A DNA stretch of 64,000 bases from Streptomyces puniciscabiei. GTDB taxonomy: Bacteria; Actinomycetota; Actinomycetes; Streptomycetales; Streptomycetaceae. The notes under the pieces were generated by a model. It worked only from the letters and a program-made list of their open reading frames with translations. It made no database searches and was not told where the DNA came from. The stretch lies in NCBI RefSeq assembly GCF_006715785.1, contig NZ_VFNX01000002.1:744001-808000 (forward strand), written 5' to 3'. A program made the translations under genes and the position numbers. The first letter of the stretch is position 1, and each line of letters begins with the position of its first letter. This document shows, piece by piece, positions 40,998-52,691 of this stretch.

Positions 40998-42985
40998 ATG
41001 CCCAGGACCCCGGCCATCGGCCGCGTACCGGTACGTGACGTCCGGCCGGCCGTTGAGTGCGGCAGGCGCCCGGCGAAGGCGGTGGCCGGGGAGACCTTCC
41101 GGGTCACGGCCACCGTGTTCCGTGAAGGGCATGACGCCGTGGGCGCCAATGTGGTCCTGCGCGATCCGAAGGGCCGCCGCGGCCCGTGGACGCCGATGCG
41201 GGAGCTGTCCCCGGGCAGTGACCTGTGGGGTGCGGACGTCACCCCGGACGTGACGGGCCGCTGGACCTTCCGGGTGGAGGCCTGGAGCCATCCGCTGGCG
41301 ACCTGGCAGCACACCGCCTCGGTCAAGGTGCCGGCCGGGATCGACATCGGGCTCGTGCTGGAGGAGGGGGCCGAGCTCTACGAGCGTGCGGCCGCCGGAG
41401 TGCCGAAGGGCCCGGATCGGAACGTCGTCCGCGCCGCCGCACAGGCCCTCGGCGACGACTCCCTGTCGGTCGACGAGCGCCTGCGGGCGGCCCTGTCGCC
41501 CGAGGTGGACGCGCTGCTGAGCCGCTATCCCTTGCGGGAGTTGGTCACCGCCTCCGACCCGATGCCGCTGCTGGTGGAGCGCGAACGCGCCCTGTACGGC
41601 TCCTGGTACGAGTTCTTCCCGCGCTCGGAGGGCACGGCCGAGCAGCCGCACGGCACCTTCCGCACGGCCGCGCGCCGGCTGAAGCCGATCGCGGAGATGG
41701 GCTTCGACGTCGTCTACCTCCCGCCCATCCACCCCATCGGCACCACCTTCCGCAAGGGGCCCGACAACACGCTCACCGCCGGGCCCGAGGACGTGGGCGT
41801 GCCCTGGGCGATCGGCTCCCCCGAGGGCGGCCACGACGCCGTCCACCCGGACCTGGGCACGATCGAGGACTTCGACTGGTTCGTGGCCCAGGCGCGCTCC
41901 CACGGCCTGGAGATCGCCCTCGACTTCGCCCTCCAGTGCTCCCCCGACCATCCCTGGGTGCAGAAACACCCCGAGTGGTTCCATCACCGGCCCGACGGCA
42001 CGATCGCGTACGCGGAGAACCCGCCGAAGAAGTACCAGGACATCTACCCGATCGCCTTCGACGCGGACATGGACGGCCTGGTCGCCGAGACGGTACGGAT
42101 CCTGCGGCACTGGATGGACCACGGCGTGCGGATCTTCCGCGTCGACAACCCGCACACCAAGCCGGTCGTCTTCTGGGAGCGGGTCATCGCCGAGGTCAAC
42201 GGCACGGACCCGGACGTGATCTTCCTGGCGGAGGCGTTCACCCGGCCGGCGATGATGCACACCCTGGCCCAGATCGGCTTCCAGCAGTCGTACACGTACT
42301 TCACCTGGCGCAACAGCAAGCAGGAACTGACCGAGTACCTGGGCGAGTTGTCGGGGGAGGCGGCGGCCTGCATGCGGCCGAACCTCTTCGTCAACACCCC
42401 GGACATCCTGCACGCCTACCTCCAGCACGGCGGGCGCCCGGCCTTCGAGGTGCGGGCCGTGCTCGCCGCGACCCTCTCCCCCACCTGGGGCGTCTACAGC
42501 GGCTACGAACTGTGCGAGAACACCCCGCTCAGGGAGGGCAGCGAGGAGTACCTCCACTCGGAGAAGTACCAGCTCAGGCCGCGCGACTGGGAGGCGGCCG
42601 CACGCGAGGGCCGGACCATCGCCCCGCTCATCACCCGGCTCAACACCATCCGACGGCAGCACCCCGCGCTACAGCGCCTGCGGAACCTCCGCTTCCACCG
42701 GACCGACAACGATGCCGTGCTCGCCTACAGCAAGAGCGCGGGTACGGACACGGTCATCGTGGTCGTCAATCTCGACCCGCACCACACCCAGGAGGCCACG
42801 GTCTCGTTGGACATGCCGCAACTCGGCCTGGACTGGAGCTCTGCCCTGTCCGTGCACGACGAACTGACGGGCGAGACGTACCACTGGGGCAGGACCAACT
42901 ACGTGCGCCTGACGCCCGGCAGCGCGCCGGCGCACGTGCTCCACGTCGGGCGTTCGACGCCCCGGAACGGAGGGCCCGCGGCCTC

Positions 42986-42989
<4 letters not shown>
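40998..42989 (+). CDS. glgE: Alpha-1,4-glucan:maltose-1-phosphate maltosyltransferase GlgE
   Basis: A 663-residue GH13_3 enzyme that extends alpha-1,4-glucan using maltose-1-phosphate. After N-terminal domains ([25 protein letters not shown]), the barrel contains [20 protein letters not shown], a GlgE hallmark, the nucleophile D383 in [12 protein letters not shown] and acid/base E412 in FLAEAFTRP. The C-terminal beta domain ends [15 protein letters not shown] 40998 has GGAGGTGA just upstream. It overlaps treS by ATGA. Gene order glgE-treS-mak-glgB is that of the Streptomyces GlgE pathway. Confidence 0.96.
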
Positions 42990-44704
<1,715 letters not shown>

Positions 44705-44735
44705 CCGACCGGCGCCGAGGAAAGGACGCGTCACC

Positions 44736-46100
44736 ATGCCGAAGACCATCACTGTCCGACCGAGAACGGTGGCGGGTCTCGACGGGCCCCTGGCCTCGCT
44801 CGGCGGGCTGCTGCGCCAATGGCTGCCGAGGCAACGCTGGTTCGCGGGCAAGGACCGGCCCGTCACCGATCTGTCGGTGCTCTCCGTGACCGAACTGTTC
44901 CCGGGGTGTCTGCATCTGCTGGTGCACGCCTCGCACGCGCCCGTTCCCACGCCGGGAGGCAGCTCCCCGCCCGGTGACTGCTACCAGCTGCTGCTCGGTC
45001 TGCGCGAACACCTCGCCCCGCGTCTGGAGCGGGCGTACATCGGCCGGGCCGAGCACGGCCCGTTCGCCGGCCTCGCCGTCTACGACGCGCTGCACGACCC
45101 GCGCTCGGCGAACCTGCTGCTGGAGCGGCTGCGGCAGCCCGGCGCGGCCGGCCCCCTGCGGTTCGAGGCCGACCCGGCCGCCCCCGTGCCCGGCGGTCTG
45201 CCGCCGCGCCTGCTGGACGCCGAGCAGTCCAACTCGTCGATCGTCTACGGCGACGCGTACATCCTGAAGGTCTTCCGCCGGATCCAGCCGGGCGTCAACC
45301 CGGACCTGGAGGTGACGGCCGCGCTCGCCGCACAGGGGTGCACCCGGGTGCCGGCGCCGGTGGCCTGGTTCGGTACGACCGCACCGCAACCCGCCACTCT
45401 GGGCGTGCTGCAGCCCTTCCTGCCGGACGCGACGGACGGCTGGACGCTGGCGCTGCGCGCGCTCGCCGCCGGTGACGACTTCACCGCCGAGGCACGCGCA
45501 CTGGGCCGGGCCATGGCCGAGGTGCACCTCGCACTGGCCGAGGCGTTCGGTCCGGCCGGGCCGGGCGAGAACGGCCGTACGGCCGAGGCGATGTGCGCGC
45601 GGCTGGACGCGGCCGCGCACGCCGTGCCGGGGCTGGTGCCCTACGTGCCGGGGCTGCGGGCCGCGTTCCGGGCGCTCGCCACCTGCGACACGGGGCCGCC
45701 CGCCCAGCGCATCCACGGCGATCTGCACCTCGGGCAGGTGCTGCAGGCCGGCCGTGACTGGTTCGTCATCGACTTCGAGGGCGAGCCGTCCCGGCCGCTC
45801 GCCGAGCGGCGGGCCCCGCACTCCCCCGTACGGGACGTGGCGGGGATGCTGCGCTCCTTCGACTACGCGGCCCGGCAGCGCCGCCCCTGGCGACCCGAAT
45901 GGGCGCGCCGCTGCCGGGAGGCGTTCTGCGCGGGCTACGCGGCCAGCGCCGGCTGGGATCCACGCAAGAAGCACGCGCTGCTGCGCGCGCACGAGACGGA
46001 CAGGGCGGTCTACGAGGTGCTGTACGAGGCAAGACACCGGCCCGACTGGCTGCCGGTACCGATGGCGGCGATCAAGCGGCTCGCCGTGTGGGGAGGATGA
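44736..46100 (+). CDS. mak: Maltokinase (Mak, Pep2)
   Basis: A 454-residue kinase converting maltose to maltose-1-phosphate for GlgE. The N-terminal cap has [13 protein letters not shown], which is diagnostic of maltokinases. The aminoglycoside-phosphotransferase-like core has [11 protein letters not shown] (catalytic Asp near 328) and [17 protein letters not shown] (metal-binding Asp near 346). ATG 44736. Its gene lies between treS and glgB, as in other GlgE clusters; the 3' end is 4 bases from the glgB start. Confidence 0.94.
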   Translation: MPKTITVRPRTVAGLDGPLASLGGLLRQWLPRQRWFAGKDRPVTDLSVLSVTELFPGCLHLLVHASHAPVPTPGGSSPPGDCYQLLLGLREHLAPRLERAYIGRAEHGPFAGLAVYDALHDPRSANLLLERLRQPGAAGPLRFEADPAAPVPGGLPPRLLDAEQSNSSIVYGDAYILKVFRRIQPGVNPDLEVTAALAAQGCTRVPAPVAWFGTTAPQPATLGVLQPFLPDATDGWTLALRALAAGDDFTAEARALGRAMAEVHLALAEAFGPAGPGENGRTAEAMCARLDAAAHAVPGLVPYVPGLRAAFRALATCDTGPPAQRIHGDLHLGQVLQAGRDWFVIDFEGEPSRPLAERRAPHSPVRDVAGMLRSFDYAARQRRPWRPEWARRCREAFCAGYAASAGWDPRKKHALLRAHETDRAVYEVLYEARHRPDWLPVPMAAIKRLAVWGG

Positions 46101-46104
46101 CGTC

Positions 46105-48306
46105 ATGGCCCTGCGCGACACCTCGCGTCCCGAGGCCGCCGGCCCCGCGCCGGCCCCGGCCCCGCCGCTCGACCCGGCCGACCACGGCCGGCTGCTCGGC
46201 GGCGCCCACCACGATCCGCACGCCCTGCTCGGCGCCCACCCGGTCCCGGGCGGCACCCTGTTCCGGGCGCTGCGTCCGAACGCGCGCGCCGTGCACGTCG
46301 TGGTCGACGGAGTGCGCAGCCCCCTGCGCTCGGAGGGCGACGGTCTCTTCGCGGCCGTCCTGCCGTACGCGGAGATCCCGTCGTACACGCTGCTGGTGAC
46401 GTACGACGACGCCGAGCAGGAGGTGCACGATCCGTACCGCTTCCTGCCCGCCCTGGGCGAGCTGGACCTGCACCTGATCCGTGAGGGCCGGCACGAGCAG
46501 CTGTGGCAGGCGCTCGGCGCCGAGCCGATGACGCACCAGGGCGTGACCGGCACCCGCTTCACCGTGTGGGCGCCCAACGCCCAGGGCGTGCGGGTGGCCG
46601 GGGACTTCACGTACTGGGACGGCACCCAGTACCCGATGCGGTCGCTCGGCGCGTCCGGGGTGTGGGAGCTGTTCCTGCCCGGGATCGGCGAGGGCGCCCG
46701 CTACAAGTTCGAGATCACCTCGCGGTACGGCCACCGGTTCCTCAAGGCCGACCCGATGGCGCGGTGCACGGAGGTGCCGCCGGACACGGCCTCGATCGTC
46801 ACGGCCTCGGCGTACGACTGGGGCGACGCGGAGTGGATGGCCCACCGGGGTGACACGCCCGTGCACCAGGCGCCGTTCTCCGTGTACGAGGTGCATCTGC
46901 CGTCCTGGCGCCCAGGGCTGAACTACCGCCAGCTCGCCGAGGAACTGCCCGCATACGTGAAGGAGATGGGCTTCACGCATGTCGAGCTGATGCCGGTCGC
47001 CGGGCATCCGTTCAGCGGCTCCTGGGGCTACCAGGTGACCTCCTACTACGCGCCGACACCCCGCCTCGGCTCGCCGGACGACTTCAGACACCTGGTGGAC
47101 TCCCTGCACCGGGCCGGCATCGGCGTGATCATGGACTGGGTGCCGGCGCACTTCCCCAAGGACGACTGGGCGCTGGCCCGGTTCGACGGGGACCCGCTCT
47201 ACGAACCCGGGAACGCGACGCGCGCCGAGCACCCGGACTGGGGGACGTACGAGTTCGACTACGGCCGCACCGAGGTACGCAACTTCCTGGTCGCCAACGC
47301 GGTGTACTGGTGCCAGGAGTTCCACATCGACGGGCTGCGCGTGGACGCGGTCGCCTCGATGCTCTACCTCGACTACTCGCGGGATTCCGGCCAGTGGGAG
47401 CCGAACGTCTTCGGCGGGCGGGAGGACCTGGACGCGGTCGCCTTCCTGCAGGAGATGAACGCCACCGTCTACCGGCGCTGCCCGGGCGTGGTGACCATCG
47501 CCGAGGAGTCCACCGCCTGGGACGGGGTGACCCGGCCGACGGACAGCGGCGGGCTCGGCTTCGGGCTGAAGTGGAACATGGGCTGGATGCACGACTCGCT
47601 GCAGTACATCCAGAAGGAGCCGGTGCACCGCAAGTACCACCACAACGAGATGACCTTCTCGATGGTGTACGCGTACAGCGAGAACTACGTCCTGCCCATC
47701 TCCCACGACGAGGTGGTGCACGGCAAGCAGGCGCTGGTGTCGAAGATGCCGGGCGACTGGTGGCAGCGGCGCGCGAACCACCGCGCGTATCTCGGCTTCA
47801 TGTGGGCTCATCCGGGCAAACAGCTGTTGTTCATGGGCCAGGAGTTCGCCCAGGGGGCGGAGTGGTCCGAGGCGCACGGCCCCGAGTGGTGGCTGCTCGG
47901 CGACGACTACCACTCGGCCGGGGACCACCGGGGCGTGCGGGACCTGGTACGGGACCTGAACACCGTGTACCGGGCGACCCCGGCGCTGTGGCAGCGGGAC
48001 ACCGATCCGGGCGGCTTCCGGTGGGTGCTGGGCGACGCCGCGGACGACAACGTCTTCGCGTTCCTGCGGTTCGCCGCCGACGGCTCCCCCCTGCTGTCGG
48101 TGTCGAACTTCTCCCCGGTCGTCCGGCACGACTACCGGCTGTGGACCGGCGAGGAGATCCCGGCCTGGCAGGAGGGGCTGAACACCGACGACCTCCGCTA
48201 CGGCGGCAGCGGGGTCGGCGACGAGGGGCTGCTGAAGCCCGAGGACGGGTTCCTGACGCTCACGCTGCCGCCGCTGGCCACGGTCTGGCTGGCGCCGGAG
48301 CACTGA
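46105..48306 (+). CDS. glgB: 1,4-alpha-glucan branching enzyme GlgB
   Basis: A 733-residue GH13_9 enzyme forming alpha-1,6 branches in the glucan made by GlgE. It begins with an N1 domain and a CBM48 ([19 protein letters not shown]). Catalytic motifs: [11 protein letters not shown]414 in [19 protein letters not shown]467 in TIAEESTAW and [28 protein letters not shown] is another signature. ATG 46105 follows GGGGAGGA by 7 bases. A short hairpin sits 15 bases after its stop (separate entry). Confidence 0.95.
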   Translation: MALRDTSRPEAAGPAPAPAPPLDPADHGRLLGGAHHDPHALLGAHPVPGGTLFRALRPNARAVHVVVDGVRSPLRSEGDGLFAAVLPYAEIPSYTLLVTYDDAEQEVHDPYRFLPALGELDLHLIREGRHEQLWQALGAEPMTHQGVTGTRFTVWAPNAQGVRVAGDFTYWDGTQYPMRSLGASGVWELFLPGIGEGARYKFEITSRYGHRFLKADPMARCTEVPPDTASIVTASAYDWGDAEWMAHRGDTPVHQAPFSVYEVHLPSWRPGLNYRQLAEELPAYVKEMGFTHVELMPVAGHPFSGSWGYQVTSYYAPTPRLGSPDDFRHLVDSLHRAGIGVIMDWVPAHFPKDDWALARFDGDPLYEPGNATRAEHPDWGTYEFDYGRTEVRNFLVANAVYWCQEFHIDGLRVDAVASMLYLDYSRDSGQWEPNVFGGREDLDAVAFLQEMNATVYRRCPGVVTIAEESTAWDGVTRPTDSGGLGFGLKWNMGWMHDSLQYIQKEPVHRKYHHNEMTFSMVYAYSENYVLPISHDEVVHGKQALVSKMPGDWWQRRANHRAYLGFMWAHPGKQLLFMGQEFAQGAEWSEAHGPEWWLLGDDYHSAGDHRGVRDLVRDLNTVYRATPALWQRDTDPGGFRWVLGDAADDNVFAFLRFAADGSPLLSVSNFSPVVRHDYRLWTGEEIPAWQEGLNTDDLRYGGSGVGDEGLLKPEDGFLTLTLPPLATVWLAPEH

Positions 48307-48321
48307 AACCACAGGTGTCGG

Positions 48322-48339
48322 CTGCCCGCCCAGGGGCAG
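48322..48339 (+). terminator. Weak hairpin after glgB
   Basis: CTGCCC (48322-48327) and GGGCAG (48334-48339) flank a 6-base loop. It is the only candidate end of the glgE-treS-mak-glgB transcript before the ligase gene. Confidence 0.35.
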
Positions 48340-48400
48340 TCGGGGGTCGTACAGAGCCTCGACTGCCCGTCGTGGCATGGACACGGAAGGGTGGCACCAC

Positions 48401-49489
48401 GTGCGCACCGTGGGAGTGGAGGAAGAACTCCTTCTGGTCGACCCGGACAGCGGCGAGCCGAAGGCACTGGCGGCGGCCGTCCTGGCGCGGGTCGCCCATG
48501 ACGATCCGGGGCAGGAGGTCTTCGAGAAGGAGCTGTTCCGGCAGATGCTGGAGTTCGCCACTCATCCGCAGTCGGACATGGCGGACCTCGGCGAGGAGAT
48601 CGTGCGCTGCCGCAAGGAGGCGGCGCGGCACGCCGGGGAGCTCGGCTGCGCGGTGGTGGCGCTGGCCACCTCTCCCCTGCCGGTCAGCCCCGCCCTCAGC
48701 GTGAACGACCGCTACCAGTGGCTGGCCGAGCACTACGGGATACCGACGTGGGAGCAGCTGGTGTGCGGCTGCCATGTGCATGTGTGCGTGGAGTCCGACG
48801 AGGAGGGCATCGCCGTCCTCGACCGGATCCGCCCCTGGCTCCCGGTCCTCCGCGCGATCAGTGCGAACTCGCCGTTCTGGCAGGGCCGGGACACCAGCTA
48901 CGCCAGCTACCGCAGTCAGGTGTGGAACCGCTGGCCGTCGGCCGGGCCGACCGAGCCGTTCACGTCGGCCGAGCGGTATCACCAGCGGGTGGCGGACATG
49001 GTGGCCACCGGGGCGGTGCTGGACACGAGGATGGTCTACTTCGACGCGCGGCTGTCCGCCCGCTATCCCACCGTCGAGGTCCGGGTGGCGGACGTGTGCC
49101 TCGGCGCGGACACCGCCGTGCTGATCGCGACGCTGACCCGCGCGCTGGTGGAGACGGCCGCACGTGACTGGCGGGCCGGCCGGCCGGCGCCCGGCCACAG
49201 CGTGAGCCTGCTCCGGCTCGCCGACTGGCAGGCGGCCCGGTTCGGCCTGGAGGAGAACCTGCTCGACCCGGCGGCCATGCGGCCCGAACCCGCGCCACAG
49301 GTGCTGCGGTCGCTGCTCGCCCACACCGGGGACGCGCTGACCGCGACCGGCGACGCGGACCGGGCCGAACAAGGCATCACGGAGCTGCTGCGGCGCGGCA
49401 ACGGGGCCCGCGAGCAGCGCAGGCTGCTGGAGCACGGCGGCGGCCTGCGGGAGGTCGTCACCGAGTGCGTCCGGCGTACCCAGGGCTGA
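48401..49489 (+). CDS. Carboxylate-amine ligase, glutamate-cysteine ligase type 2 (YbdK-like)
   Basis: A 362-residue GCS2-family ligase. VGVEEELLLVDPDSGEP at the very start binds ATP/Mg2+. GCHVHVCVESDEEGI and RSQVWNRWP carry further active-site residues; YFDARLSARYPTVEVRVADVC is typical. It may join glutamate to cysteine or to another amine weakly; its real substrate is uncertain. GTG 48401 is preferred because GGAAGGG lies upstream and the family starts here; ATG 48377 is in frame. It could be co-transcribed with glgB. Confidence 0.9.
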   Translation: MRTVGVEEELLLVDPDSGEPKALAAAVLARVAHDDPGQEVFEKELFRQMLEFATHPQSDMADLGEEIVRCRKEAARHAGELGCAVVALATSPLPVSPALSVNDRYQWLAEHYGIPTWEQLVCGCHVHVCVESDEEGIAVLDRIRPWLPVLRAISANSPFWQGRDTSYASYRSQVWNRWPSAGPTEPFTSAERYHQRVADMVATGAVLDTRMVYFDARLSARYPTVEVRVADVCLGADTAVLIATLTRALVETAARDWRAGRPAPGHSVSLLRLADWQAARFGLEENLLDPAAMRPEPAPQVLRSLLAHTGDALTATGDADRAEQGITELLRRGNGAREQRRLLEHGGGLREVVTECVRRTQG

Positions 49490-49526
49490 CCGCCGGGCGT
49501 GACCAGGGCTCACCGCCCGCGGTCAG
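49481..49526. repeat. Degenerate 23-base tandem repeat between convergent gene ends
   Basis: Units 49481-49503 and 49504-49526 both start CAGGGCT and continue ACCGCC at the same offset. The first holds the TGA of the carboxylate-amine ligase gene, and the second reaches into the end of the DUF6480 gene. Confidence 0.45.
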
Positions 49527-49756
49527 AAGATCAGCACCAGGGCGTACACCAGGAAGAACAGCGCGACCAGGGCGACGACGACGAGGATCAGCGTCAGCGG
49601 CGCCTTGGCCCACCCGCGGGGCGGGTTGTGCGTCTCCTGGGGCCCCGCCTCGGGCATGCTGCTCTCGGCGGGCGGCGTCTCGCCGGGCGGTACCGAGCCC
49701 CCGGGCTCCAGCCCGGTGGTCCGCTCCGGTTCCGGATCGGGGTTCACATGACTCAT
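49523..49756 (-). CDS. DUF6480-like small membrane protein
   Basis: A 77-residue protein. The first 45 residues are acidic and Pro-rich (MSHVNPDPEPERTTGLEPGG) and one C-terminal transmembrane helix follows (APLTLILVVVALVALFFLVYAL). This arrangement, a charged cytoplasmic tail on a single anchor, is found in the actinobacterial DUF6480 family. Function is unknown. ATG 49756. It is divergent from the acyl-CoA synthetase gene. Confidence 0.75.
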   Translation of the reverse strand: MSHVNPDPEPERTTGLEPGGSVPPGETPPAESSMPEAGPQETHNPPRGWAKAPLTLILVVVALVALFFLVYALVLIF

Positions 49757-49839
49757 GTCTGCCGAGTCCCCAGGACACGGCCGCATCATCAGCCGATCAC
49801 GACTTCCTCGTTCGCGGCACCGAACACGTTCCGCTGGGC

Positions 49840-49878
49840 TACATTCGAGCACCGCCGACACCGAGCCGGTCGGCGGTG
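49840..49878 (+). promoter_or_regulatory. Promoter element and 5' hairpin of the acyl-CoA synthetase gene
   Basis: TACATT (49840-49845) is a good -10 hexamer, though no clear -35 precedes it. Transcription would start near 49852. CACCGCCGAC (49850-49859) pairs perfectly with GTCGGCGGTG (49869-49878) around a 9-base loop, so the mRNA would begin with a 10-base-pair hairpin. Confidence 0.4.
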
Positions 49879-49906
49879 TGACCCTCTGTACACCCAGGAG
49901 CAGCGC

Positions 49907-51805
49907 ATGCCCGACGTCGCCCTCGCTCCCGCCGTTGCCCCGCCGCTCACCGGCGGTCTCGCCGACAGCGTCTTCGACACCGCGGAGCGCAGTCCCACCC
50001 TGCCGGTGCTCGCCCACCGGGCGGACTCGGCGGCCACCGTGTGGCAGGAGGTGACGGCCGTCGAGCTCCGCGACGAGGTCGTCGACCTGGCCAAGGGGCT
50101 GATCGCCGCCGGGATCTCCCCCGGCCACCGGGTGGCCCTGATGTCCCGTACCCGCTACGAGTGGACGGTGTTCGCCCACGCCCTGTGGACCGTGGGCGCC
50201 GAGATCGTGCCCATCCATCCGGCCTCCTCGCGGGACCAGGTCGAGTGGATCCTGCGGGACGCCGGCTGTGTGGCCGTGGTCGTGGAGGACGAGCAGGGCG
50301 TCATGACCGTCGGCACGGTGTGCGCCGGGCTGCCCCGGCTGCGCCACGTCTGGCAGCTGGACGCGGACGCGCTGCCCGAACTCGCCGAGCTGGGCACGGT
50401 CGTGCCGTACACCACCGTGGAGTCGCTGCGCCGGATCGTGCTGCCGGACGCCACCGCGGCGGTCGTGTACACCTCCGGCACCTCCGGCCGTCCCCAGGGC
50501 TGCGCGCTGAGCCACCGCAACCTCGCCTACCCCTGCGACACGCTGCTGGCCGGCTGGCTGCACACCGCGGCCCCGCCGGGCGTACAGCCGTCCGTGCTGG
50601 CGTTTCTGCCGTTCTCCCATGTGTACGGCCTCATGATCATGCTGATGTGCGTGCGCGGCGGTGCCCTGATGGGGCACGAGCCGGAGCTGACCGAGGCGTC
50701 GCTGGCGTCGGCGCTGACCACGTTCCGGCCGACGTACCTGTACGGCGTGCCGTCGGTGTTCGAGAAGCTCTACAAGAAGTTCCTGCAGGCGGCCGGGCAG
50801 GCCGGCCGGGGTGCGCTGTTCGAGCGGGCGGCGCAGACCGCGCGGGACTTCGCCGAGTCGCAGGAGCGCCAGCGGCTGGGCACCGGGCCGGGGCCGGGGT
50901 TCGAGCTGAGGCTGCAACACGCCCTGTACGAGCGGACGGTGTACCGCAGGCTGCGCGCGGCGCTCGGCGGGCGGGTGGTGCGCGGCACCTCCGGCGGTTC
51001 CTCGCTCAGCCGGGAACTGTCGCTGTTCTACGAGGGCATCGGGGTGTTCGTCCACGACGGGTACGGCCTCACCGAGGCCTCCGGCGGGATCACCATGCAG
51101 CCGCTCGGCCGGGAGAAGTCCGGCACGGTCGGCCGGCCGCTGCCGGGCACCGAGATGCAGGTGGCCGACGACGGGGAGATCCTGGTGCGCGGCCCGTCGG
51201 TGTTCCAGGGGTATGCCGGCGACGAGCCGGCGACGCGGGCCGTGCTGCGCGGCGGCTGGCTGGCGACCGGGGACATCGGGCGGATGGACTCCGAGGGCTA
51301 TCTGACGATCACCGGGCGCAAGAAGGACATCATCGTCACCAGCGGCGGCAAGAGCGTCGCCCCGGCGCCGCTGGAGGAGCGGCTGCGCATGCATCCGCTG
51401 GTCCACCAGGCGGTCGTGATCGGCGACGACCGGCCCTGCGTCGGCGCCCTGATCACTCTGGACCCGGACTTCCTCGCGCACTGGCGGGGCACCCTGGCAC
51501 TGCCGGGCGACAGTCCCGGCCGGGAGAGCCGTGAGGAGAGCGCGCTGCGGGAGGAGATCGCGCGGGCCGTCGCCTCCGCCAACAGCGCCGTGTCCCGGTC
51601 GGAGTCCATCCGGGTCTACCGGGTGCTGCCGGAGCCGTTCGCCACGGACAACGGACTGCTCACCCCGTCGATGAAGCTGCGCCGGGACGCCATCGTGCGG
51701 CACTACGCCGCCGAGATCGACGCCATGTACCAGGCGCGGTCCCGGGCGGCGCGATGGCCGCAGGAGCCGGCGGACTGGGACGAGCAGGACGACGTCTTCC
51801 GCTGA
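49907..51805 (+). CDS. AMP-dependent synthetase / long-chain acyl-CoA ligase
   Basis: A 632-residue adenylate-forming enzyme that activates fatty acids to acyl-CoA. The P-loop motif is VYTSGTSGRPQGC; the A5 motif is GYGLTEASGG; the A8 hinge is GYLTITGRKKDIIVTSGGKSVAP, and the terminal lysine motif lies in TPSMKLRRD. The length and the RGTSGGSSLSRELSLFYEGIGVFVHDGYG region fit the long-chain (FadD15-like) subgroup. ATG 49907 has AGGAG 7 bases upstream. It is followed by a 240-base region containing only a doubtful small ORF. Confidence 0.93.
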   Translation: MPDVALAPAVAPPLTGGLADSVFDTAERSPTLPVLAHRADSAATVWQEVTAVELRDEVVDLAKGLIAAGISPGHRVALMSRTRYEWTVFAHALWTVGAEIVPIHPASSRDQVEWILRDAGCVAVVVEDEQGVMTVGTVCAGLPRLRHVWQLDADALPELAELGTVVPYTTVESLRRIVLPDATAAVVYTSGTSGRPQGCALSHRNLAYPCDTLLAGWLHTAAPPGVQPSVLAFLPFSHVYGLMIMLMCVRGGALMGHEPELTEASLASALTTFRPTYLYGVPSVFEKLYKKFLQAAGQAGRGALFERAAQTARDFAESQERQRLGTGPGPGFELRLQHALYERTVYRRLRAALGGRVVRGTSGGSSLSRELSLFYEGIGVFVHDGYGLTEASGGITMQPLGREKSGTVGRPLPGTEMQVADDGEILVRGPSVFQGYAGDEPATRAVLRGGWLATGDIGRMDSEGYLTITGRKKDIIVTSGGKSVAPAPLEERLRMHPLVHQAVVIGDDRPCVGALITLDPDFLAHWRGTLALPGDSPGRESREESALREEIARAVASANSAVSRSESIRVYRVLPEPFATDNGLLTPSMKLRRDAIVRHYAAEIDAMYQARSRAARWPQEPADWDEQDDVFR

Positions 51806-51847
51806 CGCCCGCCGTCCGGGAACATCGTCGGGATCACCAGGCGGCGG

Positions 51848-51973
51848 GTGCATGGCGTCGCGCGGCCGGGGCACCTTCCGGCCGAGGGCCACGAGGAGGA
51901 AGTCCGACTGCAGGACCCGACCGATGCGGACGGATATCCGGCCCGGCTGCGGGAACTCGCAGGCACAGAATGA
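51848..51973 (+). CDS. Doubtful small ORF (41 codons) or gene remnant
   Basis: GTG 51848 to TGA 51971-51973 encodes a peptide ending EEEVRLQDPTDADGYPARL followed by RELAGTE. Codon usage is coding-like and the tail looks like the amphipathic end of a protein. There is no clear ribosome binding site. It may be a fragment left by deletion between the synthetase and the ATPase gene. Confidence 0.25.
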   Translation: MHGVARPGHLPAEGHEEEVRLQDPTDADGYPARLRELAGTE

Positions 51974-52046
51974 GATCAGCACCGACAGCCGTCCTGGTCA
52001 CAGGGCCGAGCCACGGCCCTGACCGACCGGGACCGGGGAATGCGAG

Positions 52047-52481
52047 ATGGCGACGGAGCCGCGTGGGAACGACACACCGCCCTCGGAGGACGGGTACGAG
52101 CGCACCTTCTCCTTCGACGGTGAACTGCGCAATGTCACGGAGGCCCGGCTCGCGGCGGAGAACTTCCTGTGCGCGCTCGCCACCCAGGCCCCGCCCGCCG
52201 CGCCCGAGTACTGGGACGACATCCTGCTGGTCGTCACGGAGCTGGCCGCCAACGTGATCCAGTACGCGCCCGGGCCGTTCGGTCTGCGGATGCGCCGCAC
52301 CTTCGACGGCGTGCACGTGACGATGCGCGACACGAGCACCACCAAGCCGGAACCGCGGCCCTTCCACCCGCGCACGGGCGGCGGCGGAATCGGCTGGCAC
52401 CTGGTGCACACGCTGTGCACGCAGGTCAGCGTCGTCGTCCATGACGAGGGCAAGGACATCCATGTGTTCCTCCCCTGGTGA
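52047..52481 (+). CDS. RsbW-like ATP-binding protein (HATPase_c)
   Basis: A 144-residue GHKL ATPase domain. WDDILLVVTELAANVIQYAPG is the N box, HVTMRDTSTTKPEP the G1 region and GGGGIGWHLVHTLCTQVSVV the G2 box, with an intact glycine run. It begins with a short polar segment and FSFDGELRNVTEARLAAENFL. Such proteins are anti-sigma factor kinases or related switches; the partner sigma factor is not adjacent. ATG 52047. Confidence 0.88.
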   Translation: MATEPRGNDTPPSEDGYERTFSFDGELRNVTEARLAAENFLCALATQAPPAAPEYWDDILLVVTELAANVIQYAPGPFGLRMRRTFDGVHVTMRDTSTTKPEPRPFHPRTGGGGIGWHLVHTLCTQVSVVVHDEGKDIHVFLPW

Positions 52482-52691
52482 CCGCGGCACGTGTACGACG
52501 TGTATCTGTGCGACAACCGGTTACTCCAGCCCCAGCGGGGGCATGCTGGTGCCCACGCGTTCGTCTGCCTGCCGCACCCGGCTGGCGGGACGGCTCGGGG
52601 CACGGTGGGATCACAGGTGGTGCGCACCGATCCAGGGCAGACGAACGGTGTGGAGTCGGACCGCCTGGAGCCGCAGAAAGGGATGAACACC

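Noticed and set aside
46072..48561. 829-codon open frame on the minus strand opposite glgB
   Set aside because: Antisense shadow with no recognisable domain.
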